The notes under the pieces are model-generated. The model saw nothing but the letters and a program-made list of their open reading frames with translations. It searched no databases and was not told where the DNA came from. This document shows positions 24,897-33,283 of a stretch of DNA of 64,000 nucleotides, one piece after another (within the stretch, counting starts at the first letter, position 1; each line of letters begins with the position of its first letter). The DNA comes from an uncultured Bacilli bacterium (GTDB lineage: Bacteria > Bacillota_I > Bacilli_A > RF39 > UBA660). The translations under genes were made by a program, and so were the position numbers. The DNA lies in the NCBI GenBank assembly GCA_910589375.1, contig CAJUTK010000001.1, forward strand, positions 186,001 to 250,000, written 5' to 3'.

Positions 24897-27800
24897 TTAT
24901 TCTTTTAAAGAATCTTTTATAATACTTAGCAAATCCATTAAATAATAAATATAATGTTTATCTAGATTTATAGTGTCTAAAGTAATAATTAATTCCTTAT
25001 TTTTCATACTAAATCTAAATTTACGAGTTAATGAACAAACACGTAAGAATAATTCATCCCCATTTACTTTTTCTGTCAACTCTCTTGGTATATGAACTTC
25101 TATAAAATTCTTTGTTTGAACAATTCTGTTGATATTTAATTCTTTCGCTTTATTTTCAAATAATTCTTCACGCATATAAATTAAAATTTCTTCGCTTAAA
25201 GTACCAAATCTATCTTCTAGCTCTTGTTTTATTTTTTCAAAATCTTCTTCTGTTTGAATTTTATTAATCATTTTATGAATTTCAATCTTTAAATCTTCTT
25301 CTTCAACATAATCATCATCTATGGAAGTAGCTACTTCTAATAATGGCTGTTCGGCTACAGTTTCCTCTTCTACTACTTTTTTACCCTTTAATTTATTTAC
25401 TTCATCGTTAAGCATACGAATGAATAACTCTACTCCAACAGAATCTACAAAACCTGCTTGCTCACTTCCTAAGATATCCCCCGCTCCACGGATGGATAAA
25501 TCTCTCATAGCAATACTGAATCCACTACCTAATTCTGTAAATTCTTTAATAACACTCAAACGTTTAGTAGCTATATCAGATAAAACCTTTCCCTTATTAT
25601 ACATAAGATAACAATAAGCAATTTTATTACTTCTGCCTACTCTACCACGTATTTGATATAACTGGGATAATCCAAATCTATCCGCATCGATAATAATTAA
25701 TGTGTTAACACTTGGAATATCAATACCTGTTTCAATAATGGTTGTACAAAGAAGAATATCATATTCTCTTTCCATAAAATGAATCATGACATCTTCTAAT
25801 TCTTTCTTATCCATTTGACCATGGGCACATACAATTTTAGCTTCTGGTACTAAAGACGCAATCTCTCTAGCTTTAGTTTCCATATCATCAATATGATTAT
25901 AAAGAATAAATACTTGTCCATTACGAGCCATTTCTTTATAAATAGCATCTTTAATAATCTGCTTATTCTCTTCTAATACATAAGTTTGAACAGGATACCT
26001 ATTTGTAGGTGGGGTTTCTATTAAAGATAGACTTCTAACTCCTGTCATAGACATTTGAAGAGTTCTTGGTATTGGTGTTGCAGAAAGCGTTAAAACATCA
26101 ATATTCGTCTTATATTGCTTAATTTTCTCCTTATGTTTCACGCCAAACCTTTGCTCCTCATCAATAACTAAAAGACCTAAGTTTTTAAACTCAATATCTT
26201 CACTTAAAATTCTATGTGTACCAATTAATAAATCTACTTTTCCATCTTTTAATCTCTCTAATACTTGTTTTTGTTTTTTAGGAGTTACAAAACGATTTAA
26301 TAACTCTATTTCTACTGGAAAATTCTTAAATCTATCAATAGCATTATGATAATGTTGACTTGATAAAATAGTAGTAGGACAAAGAAAGGCTACTTGTTTT
26401 CCAGATAAGATTGCTTTAAAAATAGCACGGAAAGCAACTTCTGTTTTTCCATATCCTACATCTCCACATAATAATCTATCCATTGGATGAGTACTTTCCA
26501 TGTCCTTTTTAATCTCATCAATGACTCTCAATTGATCGACTGTCTCATCATAAATAAATTCTTTTTCAAACTGAATTTGTTCTTCCTCATCCTCTTTAAA
26601 AGCAAATCCTACAGTACTTTCTCTTAAAGCATATAGCTCTAATAAATCTGCAGCAATACTTTCAATTTTATTCTTTACTCTTAACTTTGTCTTCTGCCAC
26701 TCTACTCCTCCTAATTTATTTAATTTAGGAGCTACACCATCAGAAGCTGAATATTTACTAATAAGTTCCAATTTTTCAACAGGGATATATAACTTATCAC
26801 CAGCCTTATATTCCAGCATTAAATAATCTTTTTTTAACCCATTTTTTACAAGAGTTTTAATTCCACAATATCTACCAATACCATGGACATTATGAACAAT
26901 GTAATCTCCTATTTCTAGTTTATTAATATCCCTAACTTTACTACCCATCTTAAAGTTTGTTTTATAAGCACTATTTACTTCTTTTTGATTAAATATTTCT
27001 TTTTCACTAATAACAATCGTATTTTTATAAATATAGCCTTCTGAGATTTTAGTTAAAACAATATTGATTTTTCCTTCAAAAAGTTCTTTTTCATTAGTTA
27101 AAATAATTTTATCATTCTCTAAATAATCCATTAATTTATTTGCTAAATATCTACTTCCTAAACAAATAATAACAGTATATTTATCCTTTAAGTACTGATT
27201 TAGGCGTTTATTAATTTCATTAGCATTCCCTTTAAAATTCTCAACTGGGTATGATTCATATTTTAAAATAGTTTTAGCAGTTTTTACTTCATTATCAAAA
27301 TTAATAAGGTATAAAACATTTTTAGGAGTCGTAAAGGGGAACATATAGGTTGTTGATTCTTGCTCTTCATTGTTTTTCTTGTATTCTTCTACCTCTTCAA
27401 ATAAAATAGTAACACTCGCTTCAATTGTCTGATAGTCATTGAAAACTACTAGAGGATTATCTACATATTCCCATAAATGAGAAGGTGTTACATAATTTGG
27501 TAAATTCCTTTGCTTTTCTTCTATTTCTAATGGTTTTCCAATTAAAAATTCTGTATTAGGAGAAATAGATATCTCTTTTTTGGGTTCTATAGTAAGCTGT
27601 GTTTCTACATTGAATTCACGAATACTTTCAATAGTATCTCCCCAATATTCAACACGAATAGGATTATCTGCACCTATTGGGAATATATCAATTACATACC
27701 CACGAACGGCTATTTCACCAGTCTTATTTACTAAAGTTTCTCTTGTATATCCAATTGAAAATAATTTATCAACAAGTTCTTTAACAGCATAATCTTCATT

Positions 27801-28190
27801 CATTTTTAAAGTAATATAACTATTTTTATAAATTTCTTTAGGTGGAAGAAACCTCAAATATCCCATTAAATTTGTAACAATAATGCATTTTTCTTCTGTA
27901 ATCTTTTTCAATGTTTCTAAACGAGAAATTTTTAATTCTGGAGATATGGCAAGTGCTTCGCTTGTTAAAAAATCATCCATAGGAAAAAAATAAACAGACT
28001 TTGTATAATTTAAAAACTTTTGATAATAAAGGTTTGCCTCATATAAAGAAGAACACACGAAAAGAACAGATTGATCTTTCATTTCAAACTGTTGTACTAA
28101 GTACTGTACCTTCAACTCTGGGGTAAGGCCTATAATACCTTCTTTTTCTTTTTTGATTTCTTCTTCATTAAATACAGAAAACCTATTCAT
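24897..28190 (-). CDS. mfd: Transcription-repair coupling factor Mfd
   Basis: A 1097-residue DNA translocase that removes stalled RNA polymerase and recruits UvrA to lesions. An N-terminal UvrB-like region is followed by the RNA-polymerase-interacting CarD-type domain (VHGIGRYCGI, about residue 425). The superfamily 2 helicase core has Walker A GDVGYGKTE and a VIDEEQRFG box, then the TLSATPIPRTL and GRVGRSN motifs. A C-terminal TRCF domain follows. Pth precedes it by 37 bases, as in Bacillus. Confidence 0.98.
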   Translation of the reverse strand: MNRFSVFNEEEIKKEKEGIIGLTPELKVQYLVQQFEMKDQSVLFVCSSLYEANLYYQKFLNYTKSVYFFPMDDFLTSEALAISPELKISRLETLKKITEEKCIIVTNLMGYLRFLPPKEIYKNSYITLKMNEDYAVKELVDKLFSIGYTRETLVNKTGEIAVRGYVIDIFPIGADNPIRVEYWGDTIESIREFNVETQLTIEPKKEISISPNTEFLIGKPLEIEEKQRNLPNYVTPSHLWEYVDNPLVVFNDYQTIEASVTILFEEVEEYKKNNEEQESTTYMFPFTTPKNVLYLINFDNEVKTAKTILKYESYPVENFKGNANEINKRLNQYLKDKYTVIICLGSRYLANKLMDYLENDKIILTNEKELFEGKINIVLTKISEGYIYKNTIVISEKEIFNQKEVNSAYKTNFKMGSKVRDINKLEIGDYIVHNVHGIGRYCGIKTLVKNGLKKDYLMLEYKAGDKLYIPVEKLELISKYSASDGVAPKLNKLGGVEWQKTKLRVKNKIESIAADLLELYALRESTVGFAFKEDEEEQIQFEKEFIYDETVDQLRVIDEIKKDMESTHPMDRLLCGDVGYGKTEVAFRAIFKAILSGKQVAFLCPTTILSSQHYHNAIDRFKNFPVEIELLNRFVTPKKQKQVLERLKDGKVDLLIGTHRILSEDIEFKNLGLLVIDEEQRFGVKHKEKIKQYKTNIDVLTLSATPIPRTLQMSMTGVRSLSLIETPPTNRYPVQTYVLEENKQIIKDAIYKEMARNGQVFILYNHIDDMETKAREIASLVPEAKIVCAHGQMDKKELEDVMIHFMEREYDILLCTTIIETGIDIPSVNTLIIIDADRFGLSQLYQIRGRVGRSNKIAYCYLMYNKGKVLSDIATKRLSVIKEFTELGSGFSIAMRDLSIRGAGDILGSEQAGFVDSVGVELFIRMLNDEVNKLKGKKVVEEETVAEQPLLEVATSIDDDYVEEEDLKIEIHKMINKIQTEEDFEKIKQELEDRFGTLSEEILIYMREELFENKAKELNINRIVQTKNFIEVHIPRELTEKVNGDELFLRVCSLTRKFRFSMKNKELIITLDTINLDKHYIYYLMDLLSIIKDSLKE

Positions 28191-28227
28191 AATTTTCCTC
28201 CTTTAAACGCCAAAAATGATAAATTTA

Positions 28228-28788
28228 TCATTTACCATTATATTTATTCATTAAATTTTCAAATGTCATCTTAGGATAATCCTTAAAAATATCTACTATT
28301 TTATCTAATGTTTTATTCATAATTTCTTTTTCTTCTCCTGAGAAATGACCTAAAACATAATCCTTGGTATCCAACTTCTTATTATTTGATATTCCAAATT
28401 TAATACGCTTATATTCCTTTGTTTGTAAGTGTTGCTCAATATTTTTAATACCATTATGTCCTCCACTACTTCCTTGATACCGTAGTCTATAAGTACCTAC
28501 ACTAGTATCTAAATCATCATAAATGATTAGAATGTCAGATATTGGTATTTTAAAGAACTGAACATAATCTTTAATAACTTCTCCCGATAAATTCATATAT
28601 TTTTGAGGTTTTAATAAGATATATTTTTCTCCTTCATAGTACCCTTCTGCATAAATTCCTTGAAATTTCTCTTTTTGAAAATCAATATTTAAAAATGTTG
28701 CAATTCTATCAAGTGCCATAAATCCTACGTTATGCCTTGTATTTTCATATTCTTTACCAGTATTTCCTAAACCAACTATTAATTTCAT
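28228..28788 (-). CDS. pth: Peptidyl-tRNA hydrolase
   Basis: A 186-residue enzyme that recycles tRNA from peptidyl-tRNA released during aborted translation. It has GLGNTGKEYENTRHNVG at residues 5-21 (catalytic His near 19), the KPQKYMNLSG block near 60-70, and GGHNGIKNI near 110. ATG 28788 overlaps the rsmI stop by four bases. A perfect 20-bp palindrome spans its stop codon (28214-28233). Confidence 0.97.
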   Translation of the reverse strand: MKLIVGLGNTGKEYENTRHNVGFMALDRIATFLNIDFQKEKFQGIYAEGYYEGEKYILLKPQKYMNLSGEVIKDYVQFFKIPISDILIIYDDLDTSVGTYRLRYQGSSGGHNGIKNIEQHLQTKEYKRIKFGISNNKKLDTKDYVLGHFSGEEKEIMNKTLDKIVDIFKDYPKMTFENLMNKYNGK

Positions 28789-29636
28789 TTAGTATCCTCT
28801 ACTTTCAAGTATTCATTATATACTTCACTTTTCTTCATATTGCGCTCTTTTGCTACTTGTTTCATGGCATCCATTTTGCTCATACCATCCTCTAGATAGA
28901 GATTAACATGTTCTAGAAGTGATAAATTAGAAAAATCTTTACTTTCTTTATTTCCTTCTACTACGAGTACCATTTCTCCTTTTAATTCAAGGCTTTGTTC
29001 CAATAAAGTGGAAATTGTTCCACGATAAATTTCTTCATATTTTTTTGTTATTTCCCGGGAAATAGTCATTTTTCTGTTATTTCCCAGAATTTTTTTTAAG
29101 CTCTCTAAAGTCCCCTGAAGACGATGTGGGGCCTCATAAAAAATCATAGTGGCTTTTTCATTTTTTAAAGCTTCTAACTCTTTTTCTCTTTTAGAAGCTT
29201 TACTATTTAAAAAACCATAGAATAAAAACGGCATTGGCGCAAGTCCTGAAGTAATAAGCGCGGGAATTAACGCTGTAGCGCCTGGTAGTGCTACTACATT
29301 ATATCCTTCTTCTATTATGAATCTAGCAAGTTCATAACCTGGATCACTAATAACAGGTGTCCCTCTATCGCTTACAAGACCAACATTTTTACCATCTTTT
29401 AAATATTCTAATATTTTATCATGATTTTGTACTTCATTATGTTCATGATTAGCAATCAATTTCTTTTTAATTCCTAAATAGTTTAAAAATAATCCTGTTT
29501 CACGTGTATCCTCACAAAAAACTACATCTACTTCTTCTAATACCTTTACTGTCCTATAGGTAATATCATCCATATTTCCAATAGGTGTTGGGATTAAATA
29601 AAGAGTTGGACTACCATCATAACTTTTTTGCGACAT
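28785..29636 (-). CDS. rsmI: 16S rRNA (cytidine-1402 2'-O) methyltransferase
   Basis: A 283-residue tetrapyrrole-methylase-fold enzyme that 2'-O-methylates C1402 in the ribosomal decoding centre. It has PTPIGNMDDITYR at about residues 15-27, the CEDTRETG block near 42, SDRGTPVISDPG near 80, and PGATALIPAL near 108. ATG 29636 follows AGAGGTG; an earlier start at 29660 adds eight residues within the previous gene. A perfect Noc-binding palindrome lies inside this reading frame at 29049-29064. Confidence 0.96.
   Translation of the reverse strand: MSQKSYDGSPTLYLIPTPIGNMDDITYRTVKVLEEVDVVFCEDTRETGLFLNYLGIKKKLIANHEHNEVQNHDKILEYLKDGKNVGLVSDRGTPVISDPGYELARFIIEEGYNVVALPGATALIPALITSGLAPMPFLFYGFLNSKASKREKELEALKNEKATMIFYEAPHRLQGTLESLKKILGNNRKMTISREITKKYEEIYRGTISTLLEQSLELKGEMVLVVEGNKESKDFSNLSLLEHVNLYLEDGMSKMDAMKQVAKERNMKKSEVYNEYLKVEDTK
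29049..29064. promoter_or_regulatory. Noc-binding site (NBS) palindrome in rsmI
   Basis: TATTTCCCGGGAAATA, a perfect 16-bp palindrome identical to the B. subtilis Noc site core. A half-site, TATTTCCC, occurs 28 bases away at 29077-29084. A protein with Noc-type specificity residues is encoded at 58409-60304. I find no other full copy of the palindrome in this window. Confidence 0.85.
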
Positions 29637-29646
29637 AAAAACACCT

Positions 29647-30372
29647 CTAATTCTCTTCAAAAAACTTTTTTACTTCCTCTGTATAATCTCCTGTTGCTGT
29701 ATGACTATATAAAGGGCTTAATACTTTTAATCCTGGCTTTCCTAATTTTCTTCCTTCTATTAAAAGGATATTGGCTTCCTCATCTGGATGTGGATAAACA
29801 AATTGAATTTTTTTGGGCTCGATATGATATTTCCTCATCATTTCAATAATCTCTATTAAACGTTCTGGCCTATGAACAATCCCTAAGACACCATTAAAAT
29901 TAAGAAGTTTACTACTAACTTGCATAAGCTGCTCTAAATTTAGATATACTTCATGCCTTGCAATTGTTTTATAAGTACTTTCATTTACATTAGAATCTTC
30001 TTTATATTTAAAATAAGGGGGATTACATGTAATAATATCAAAAGTTCCTTCCTCTAGTTTCTTAGATACTTCGTTAATATCGCCCTCTATGATTTTAATT
30101 CTATCTTCTAGATTATTACAACTAACAGAATCTCTAGCTAGAGAAGCTACTTCTGATTGTAATTCTACTCCTATAATAGAAGCATCTGTTTTTGTTGATA
30201 AAATAAGGGGAATGGGCGCATTTCCACAGCCTATATCTAATATTTTTTTAGCTTTTTTTGAAATAGTAATAAAATTCGGTAATAATACCGAATCTAATGA
30301 AAAATGAAACATGCTTGTATCTTGATAAATATACAAGTTTTTATATCCTAATAGATAATTTTTAACCCTCAT
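29647..30372 (-). CDS. tRNA1(Val) adenine-N6-like methyltransferase (YabB)
   Basis: A 241-residue small-domain Rossmann methyltransferase of the TrmN6/YfiC type. It has SAM motif I ILDIGCGNAPIPL (about residues 46-58) and the N6-adenine catalytic motif NPPYF near 118. The neighbourhood ricT-(yabA)-yabB-rsmI matches Bacillus, where yabB occupies this position; yabA is missing. A tRNA substrate is inferred from the family. It overlaps the ricT end by 11 bases. Confidence 0.88.
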   Translation of the reverse strand: MRVKNYLLGYKNLYIYQDTSMFHFSLDSVLLPNFITISKKAKKILDIGCGNAPIPLILSTKTDASIIGVELQSEVASLARDSVSCNNLEDRIKIIEGDINEVSKKLEEGTFDIITCNPPYFKYKEDSNVNESTYKTIARHEVYLNLEQLMQVSSKLLNFNGVLGIVHRPERLIEIIEMMRKYHIEPKKIQFVYPHPDEEANILLIEGRKLGKPGLKVLSPLYSHTATGDYTEEVKKFFEEN

Positions 30373-31156
30373 TTTTTTCTTTTTCCAATTCTACAATTCC
30401 CACTTCTGGAATATTTACTCTATAAGTTCCTTTTAAAACATCTATGCTGATAACTTTTCCTTCACCTTGTTCTGTTTGAACTTTTTTTCCTACTTTAGGT
30501 AAACCTTGTCTTAAATCCTTATAACACTCATCTTCATATTTTAAACAACATAAAAGTCTTCCACAGACACCATTAATCTTGGTTGGATTTAATGCAATAT
30601 TTTGATTTTTTGCCATATTGATAGAAACAGAATCAAAATCTGATAAATATTTTGCACAACAAAGTGGTCTTCCACAACTTCCATATCCACCTACTTCTTT
30701 AGCTTTATCACGAACTCCTACTTGCCTTAATTCTATTCTAGTTTTATAGATAGTAGCTAAATCCTTCGCTAAAGAACGAAAATCCACTCTCTCATCGGCC
30801 ATAAAACGGAAAAACAATTGAGATCTATCTAATGTATAACTAGCATCGATAATATACATTTTTAATTTATATTTATCAATTAGATCTCTACATTTTTTTA
30901 ATGCTTTTTTAGCATCTTCTATATTTTTCTCATTTTTCGCTAAATCTTTATCCGTTGCCTTTCTAATAATCCTAGAAAGCGCTGATTTTAATTTTTCATC
31001 TTCCATTTCAAAAGGTTCTGTAGCAATAAATCCTAGTTGTTCCCCTCTTTCGGTTTCTACTACTACAGGCTCTTTTAAAGAATATTCACAATTGCCTGGA
31101 GAAAAGTGATATACTTTACCATTTAATTTATAATTTACACCAATTACTTGAATCAC
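30362..31156 (-). CDS. ricT: RicT (YaaT), PSP1-domain Y-complex protein
   Basis: A 264-residue PSP1-domain protein. The PSP1 core includes FRFMADERVDFR and a Cys-rich part (GSCGRPLCCAKYL at about 157-170, VCGRLLCCLKYE near 200). In the RicAFT complex these Cys ligate iron-sulfur clusters. The complex assists RNase Y processing and is needed for sporulation and competence in Bacillus. RicA and RicF homologues are not in the window. It overlaps holB by one base. Confidence 0.94.
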   Translation of the reverse strand: MIQVIGVNYKLNGKVYHFSPGNCEYSLKEPVVVETERGEQLGFIATEPFEMEDEKLKSALSRIIRKATDKDLAKNEKNIEDAKKALKKCRDLIDKYKLKMYIIDASYTLDRSQLFFRFMADERVDFRSLAKDLATIYKTRIELRQVGVRDKAKEVGGYGSCGRPLCCAKYLSDFDSVSINMAKNQNIALNPTKINGVCGRLLCCLKYEDECYKDLRQGLPKVGKKVQTEQGEGKVISIDVLKGTYRVNIPEVGIVELEKEKNEG

Positions 31157-32121
31157 TATTTCACCTCCATTAAATCTATTACTAACTTGTCCATTAACAT
31201 AGTAGCATTTACATTGAATTTTATCTTTTCACTTAATTCTAATAGTATTTCTAGTTTTTTACATATTATTAGGGTAGAATTACTCTCAGATACTTTGTGT
31301 ATATCATCCACATATTCTTGAAAAAATTCTAAACGTTTTCCTAATAAATGATTTAAAACATCCTTATAATACAATATAAACCACTGAAAAACAAGATATA
31401 ACATTTTTTTATCATTAAACTTTTCTAGAAATGGTTTATTTTTATATATAATTGCCTGATAACCGTTTTTTTCGAAGAAATTGATATATTCTACCATAGA
31501 AGCTATTTTGTCCTCTGTATCGCCATTATTTAAGAAATTATCAATATCTTCTTGATTATGAAAAGAAGAATAAACAAGTAAAGTCTTTGTATCTATATTT
31601 TCTTCCTTTAATTTATTTTCTTTTTTCAAAGACAATACTTGGCAACGTGAAACAATAGTATTCATTACCTGATAAGCATTATCCACCAAAAGAATAGCAG
31701 TAATTCCAACGACAGGCTCTTCTAGAAATTTTAAAATAGAATTAGCAGAAGAAGTATTTAACTTGTCCGCTCCATCAATAATATAAATTTTTTGATTTCC
31801 AACTAAAGCTTTTCTATTAAATTCTTGTTGTAACTCTTCTAATTGTTCTTTTTTTATCCATTGCCCTTCTGGATGAATAATTTTAATTTCCAAAAAATTA
31901 CCATCATCAATTACCTTACATTGATTGCATCCATTACACTTTTCCACATTTGTATAATGATTTGGGCATAATAAATATTTTGCAAAAGAAAGAGCAAAAT
32001 CTAAACCTTTAGAATATCCATTCAATTCAATTAGATAAGCATGTGTTACTGTATTCTTTTTAATTGCATTTAATAATGTCTGATAAATAATGGGTTGTTC
32101 TTGTTTGTACTCATCTAACAT
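31156..32121 (-). CDS. holB: DNA polymerase III delta' subunit
   Basis: A 321-residue clamp-loader subunit. Conserved parts are AYLIELNGYSKG (a degenerate P-loop region without GxxxxGKT), the Cys cluster C52/C61/C64/C67 for zinc (CPNHYTNVEKCNGCNQC), KIYIIDGADKLN and NSILKFLEEP. The lack of a functional P-loop is expected for delta'. It overlaps ricT; tmk, often upstream, is absent. Confidence 0.93.
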   Translation of the reverse strand: MLDEYKQEQPIIYQTLLNAIKKNTVTHAYLIELNGYSKGLDFALSFAKYLLCPNHYTNVEKCNGCNQCKVIDDGNFLEIKIIHPEGQWIKKEQLEELQQEFNRKALVGNQKIYIIDGADKLNTSSANSILKFLEEPVVGITAILLVDNAYQVMNTIVSRCQVLSLKKENKLKEENIDTKTLLVYSSFHNQEDIDNFLNNGDTEDKIASMVEYINFFEKNGYQAIIYKNKPFLEKFNDKKMLYLVFQWFILYYKDVLNHLLGKRLEFFQEYVDDIHKVSESNSTLIICKKLEILLELSEKIKFNVNATMLMDKLVIDLMEVK

Positions 32122-32133
32122 ACTTACCTCCTA

Positions 32134-32319
32134 CTAATAAATATATATCAGTATTAAAACCAAAGAAACCAGAGCTGGAACCCCTAATATGGACACAGAA
32201 AGAACTGTAATTACATTGATGGGAATCATCAAGTTTAATGGTTGTACTAATAAATTATATCCATAAAGCAAAAAAGAACTAATAATGATTTTTCGAATCC
32301 ACTTCAATATTTTCCTCAT
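32134..32319 (-). CDS. bofA: BofA-like pro-sigma-K processing inhibitor
   Basis: ATG 32319 is chosen because TTAGGTGA lies 5 bases upstream; an earlier in-frame GTG at 32328 would overlap that site. It gives about 61 residues: a basic N-terminus, a first hydrophobic segment (about 10-20), PLNLMIPINVITVLSVSILG with the conserved Pro-Ile-Asn motif, and a second helix with GVPALVSLVLI. BofA holds SpoIVFB inactive at the forespore outer membrane until sigma-G signalling. It follows recR, as in Bacillus. Confidence 0.85.
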   Translation of the reverse strand: MRKILKWIRKIIISSFLLYGYNLLVQPLNLMIPINVITVLSVSILGVPALVSLVLILIYIY

Positions 32320-32363
32320 ACATTTCACCTAATAAAATGTATTCAAATAAGGACCATTAAGAA

Positions 32364-32972
32364 CTAATCATCATTAGATATTTTTTTTCTATTTTCAAGC
32401 GCTAACTCAAGCGTTAAAGAATCTACATAGTCCATATCAGCTCCAAGAGGCACACCATGGGCGATCTTAGAAACTAGGATATTGGATTTATCAAGTATCT
32501 TTGAGATATAAAGAGATGTTGTTTCCCCTTCTACACTTGGCTTTAATGCTAAAATTACTTCTTCTATATTTTCTTCTCTAATACGGTTAATCATTTCTGG
32601 TATATGGATATCTTCTGGGTTAATTCCATCTAAAGGAGATATTAACCCATCTATGACATGATAATATCCATGAAATGTTCCAAGTTTTTCAAACAACATA
32701 ATATTTTTAGGGCTTTCTACTACACATAGTAACTTAGCATCTCTAGAATCATCCTTACAAATCTCACATAAATCATCCTCTGCTAAATTATTACATCTAG
32801 AACATTTCTTTATTTTTGTTTTTGTATTTTTTAAAGATTCAGAAAAAACATCAATCGTTTCCTGCTCAAAATTTAAAGTAGAAAGCGCTAAACGTTCCGC
32901 TGTCTTTTCCCCTATTCCTGGTAATTTTTGAAAACATTCTATTAGATTTTGAATTGTTGTTGGATACTTCAT
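32364..32972 (-). CDS. recR: Recombination mediator RecR
   Basis: A 202-residue protein with helix-hairpin-helix (PGIGEKTAERLAL, about residues 18-30), a four-Cys zinc finger (CSRC...CEIC at about 57-72), and a Toprim domain (LCVVESPKNIM and EEVILALKPSVEGE). It forms a ring clamp on DNA and loads RecA with RecO/F. It overlaps ebfC by one base, the conserved dnaX-ebfC-recR order. Confidence 0.97.
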   Translation of the reverse strand: MKYPTTIQNLIECFQKLPGIGEKTAERLALSTLNFEQETIDVFSESLKNTKTKIKKCSRCNNLAEDDLCEICKDDSRDAKLLCVVESPKNIMLFEKLGTFHGYYHVIDGLISPLDGINPEDIHIPEMINRIREENIEEVILALKPSVEGETTSLYISKILDKSNILVSKIAHGVPLGADMDYVDSLTLELALENRKKISNDD

Positions 32973-33268
32973 TAGAATAACCCAGGCATACCTTTCGTAT
33001 AGGCACCCATCTTCTCTTCTACTACTTTATCAACTTGTTTCATAGCATCATTTATTGCTACCATAATCATATCCTGTAACATTTCAATATCCTCTTTATC
33101 TAAAGATTCTGCATCAATATTTACTGATAACAATTCTTTCTTTCCATTCAGTACTACTGTAACTAAAGAAGATTTTCCTTCAAAAGTCATAGCATCTATT
33201 TTCTTTTGAGTCTCCATCATATCTTTTTGTAATTTTTGCGCTTGCTTCATCATAGCTTGCATATTCAT
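32972..33268 (-). CDS. ebfC: YbaB/EbfC nucleoid-associated protein
   Basis: A 98-residue dimeric DNA-binding protein of the YbaB/EbfC family: an N-terminal coiled coil (MQAMMKQAQKLQKDMMETQKKI), a central beta sheet, and DMIMVAINDAMKQVDKVVEEKM at the C-terminus. It sits between dnaX and recR, as in most Firmicutes. Confidence 0.93.
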   Translation of the reverse strand: MNMQAMMKQAQKLQKDMMETQKKIDAMTFEGKSSLVTVVLNGKKELLSVNIDAESLDKEDIEMLQDMIMVAINDAMKQVDKVVEEKMGAYTKGMPGLF

Positions 33269-33283
33269 AATTATTCCTTCTTT

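Noticed and set aside
26134..26149. Degenerate parS-like sequence in mfd
   Set aside because: Only about 12 of 16 bases match and the centre is not palindromic; two perfect sites exist nearby, so this is likely chance in coding DNA.
28214..28233. Perfect 20-bp palindrome at the pth stop codon
   Set aside because: It is AT-only apart from one C/G pair and has no poly-T tail; a weak hairpin or chance, not a called site.
29496..29511. TGTTTCACGTG half of parS in rsmI
   Set aside because: Thirteen of 16 bases match, but these bases encode the conserved EDTRETG block of RsmI, so the match is probably dictated by the protein.
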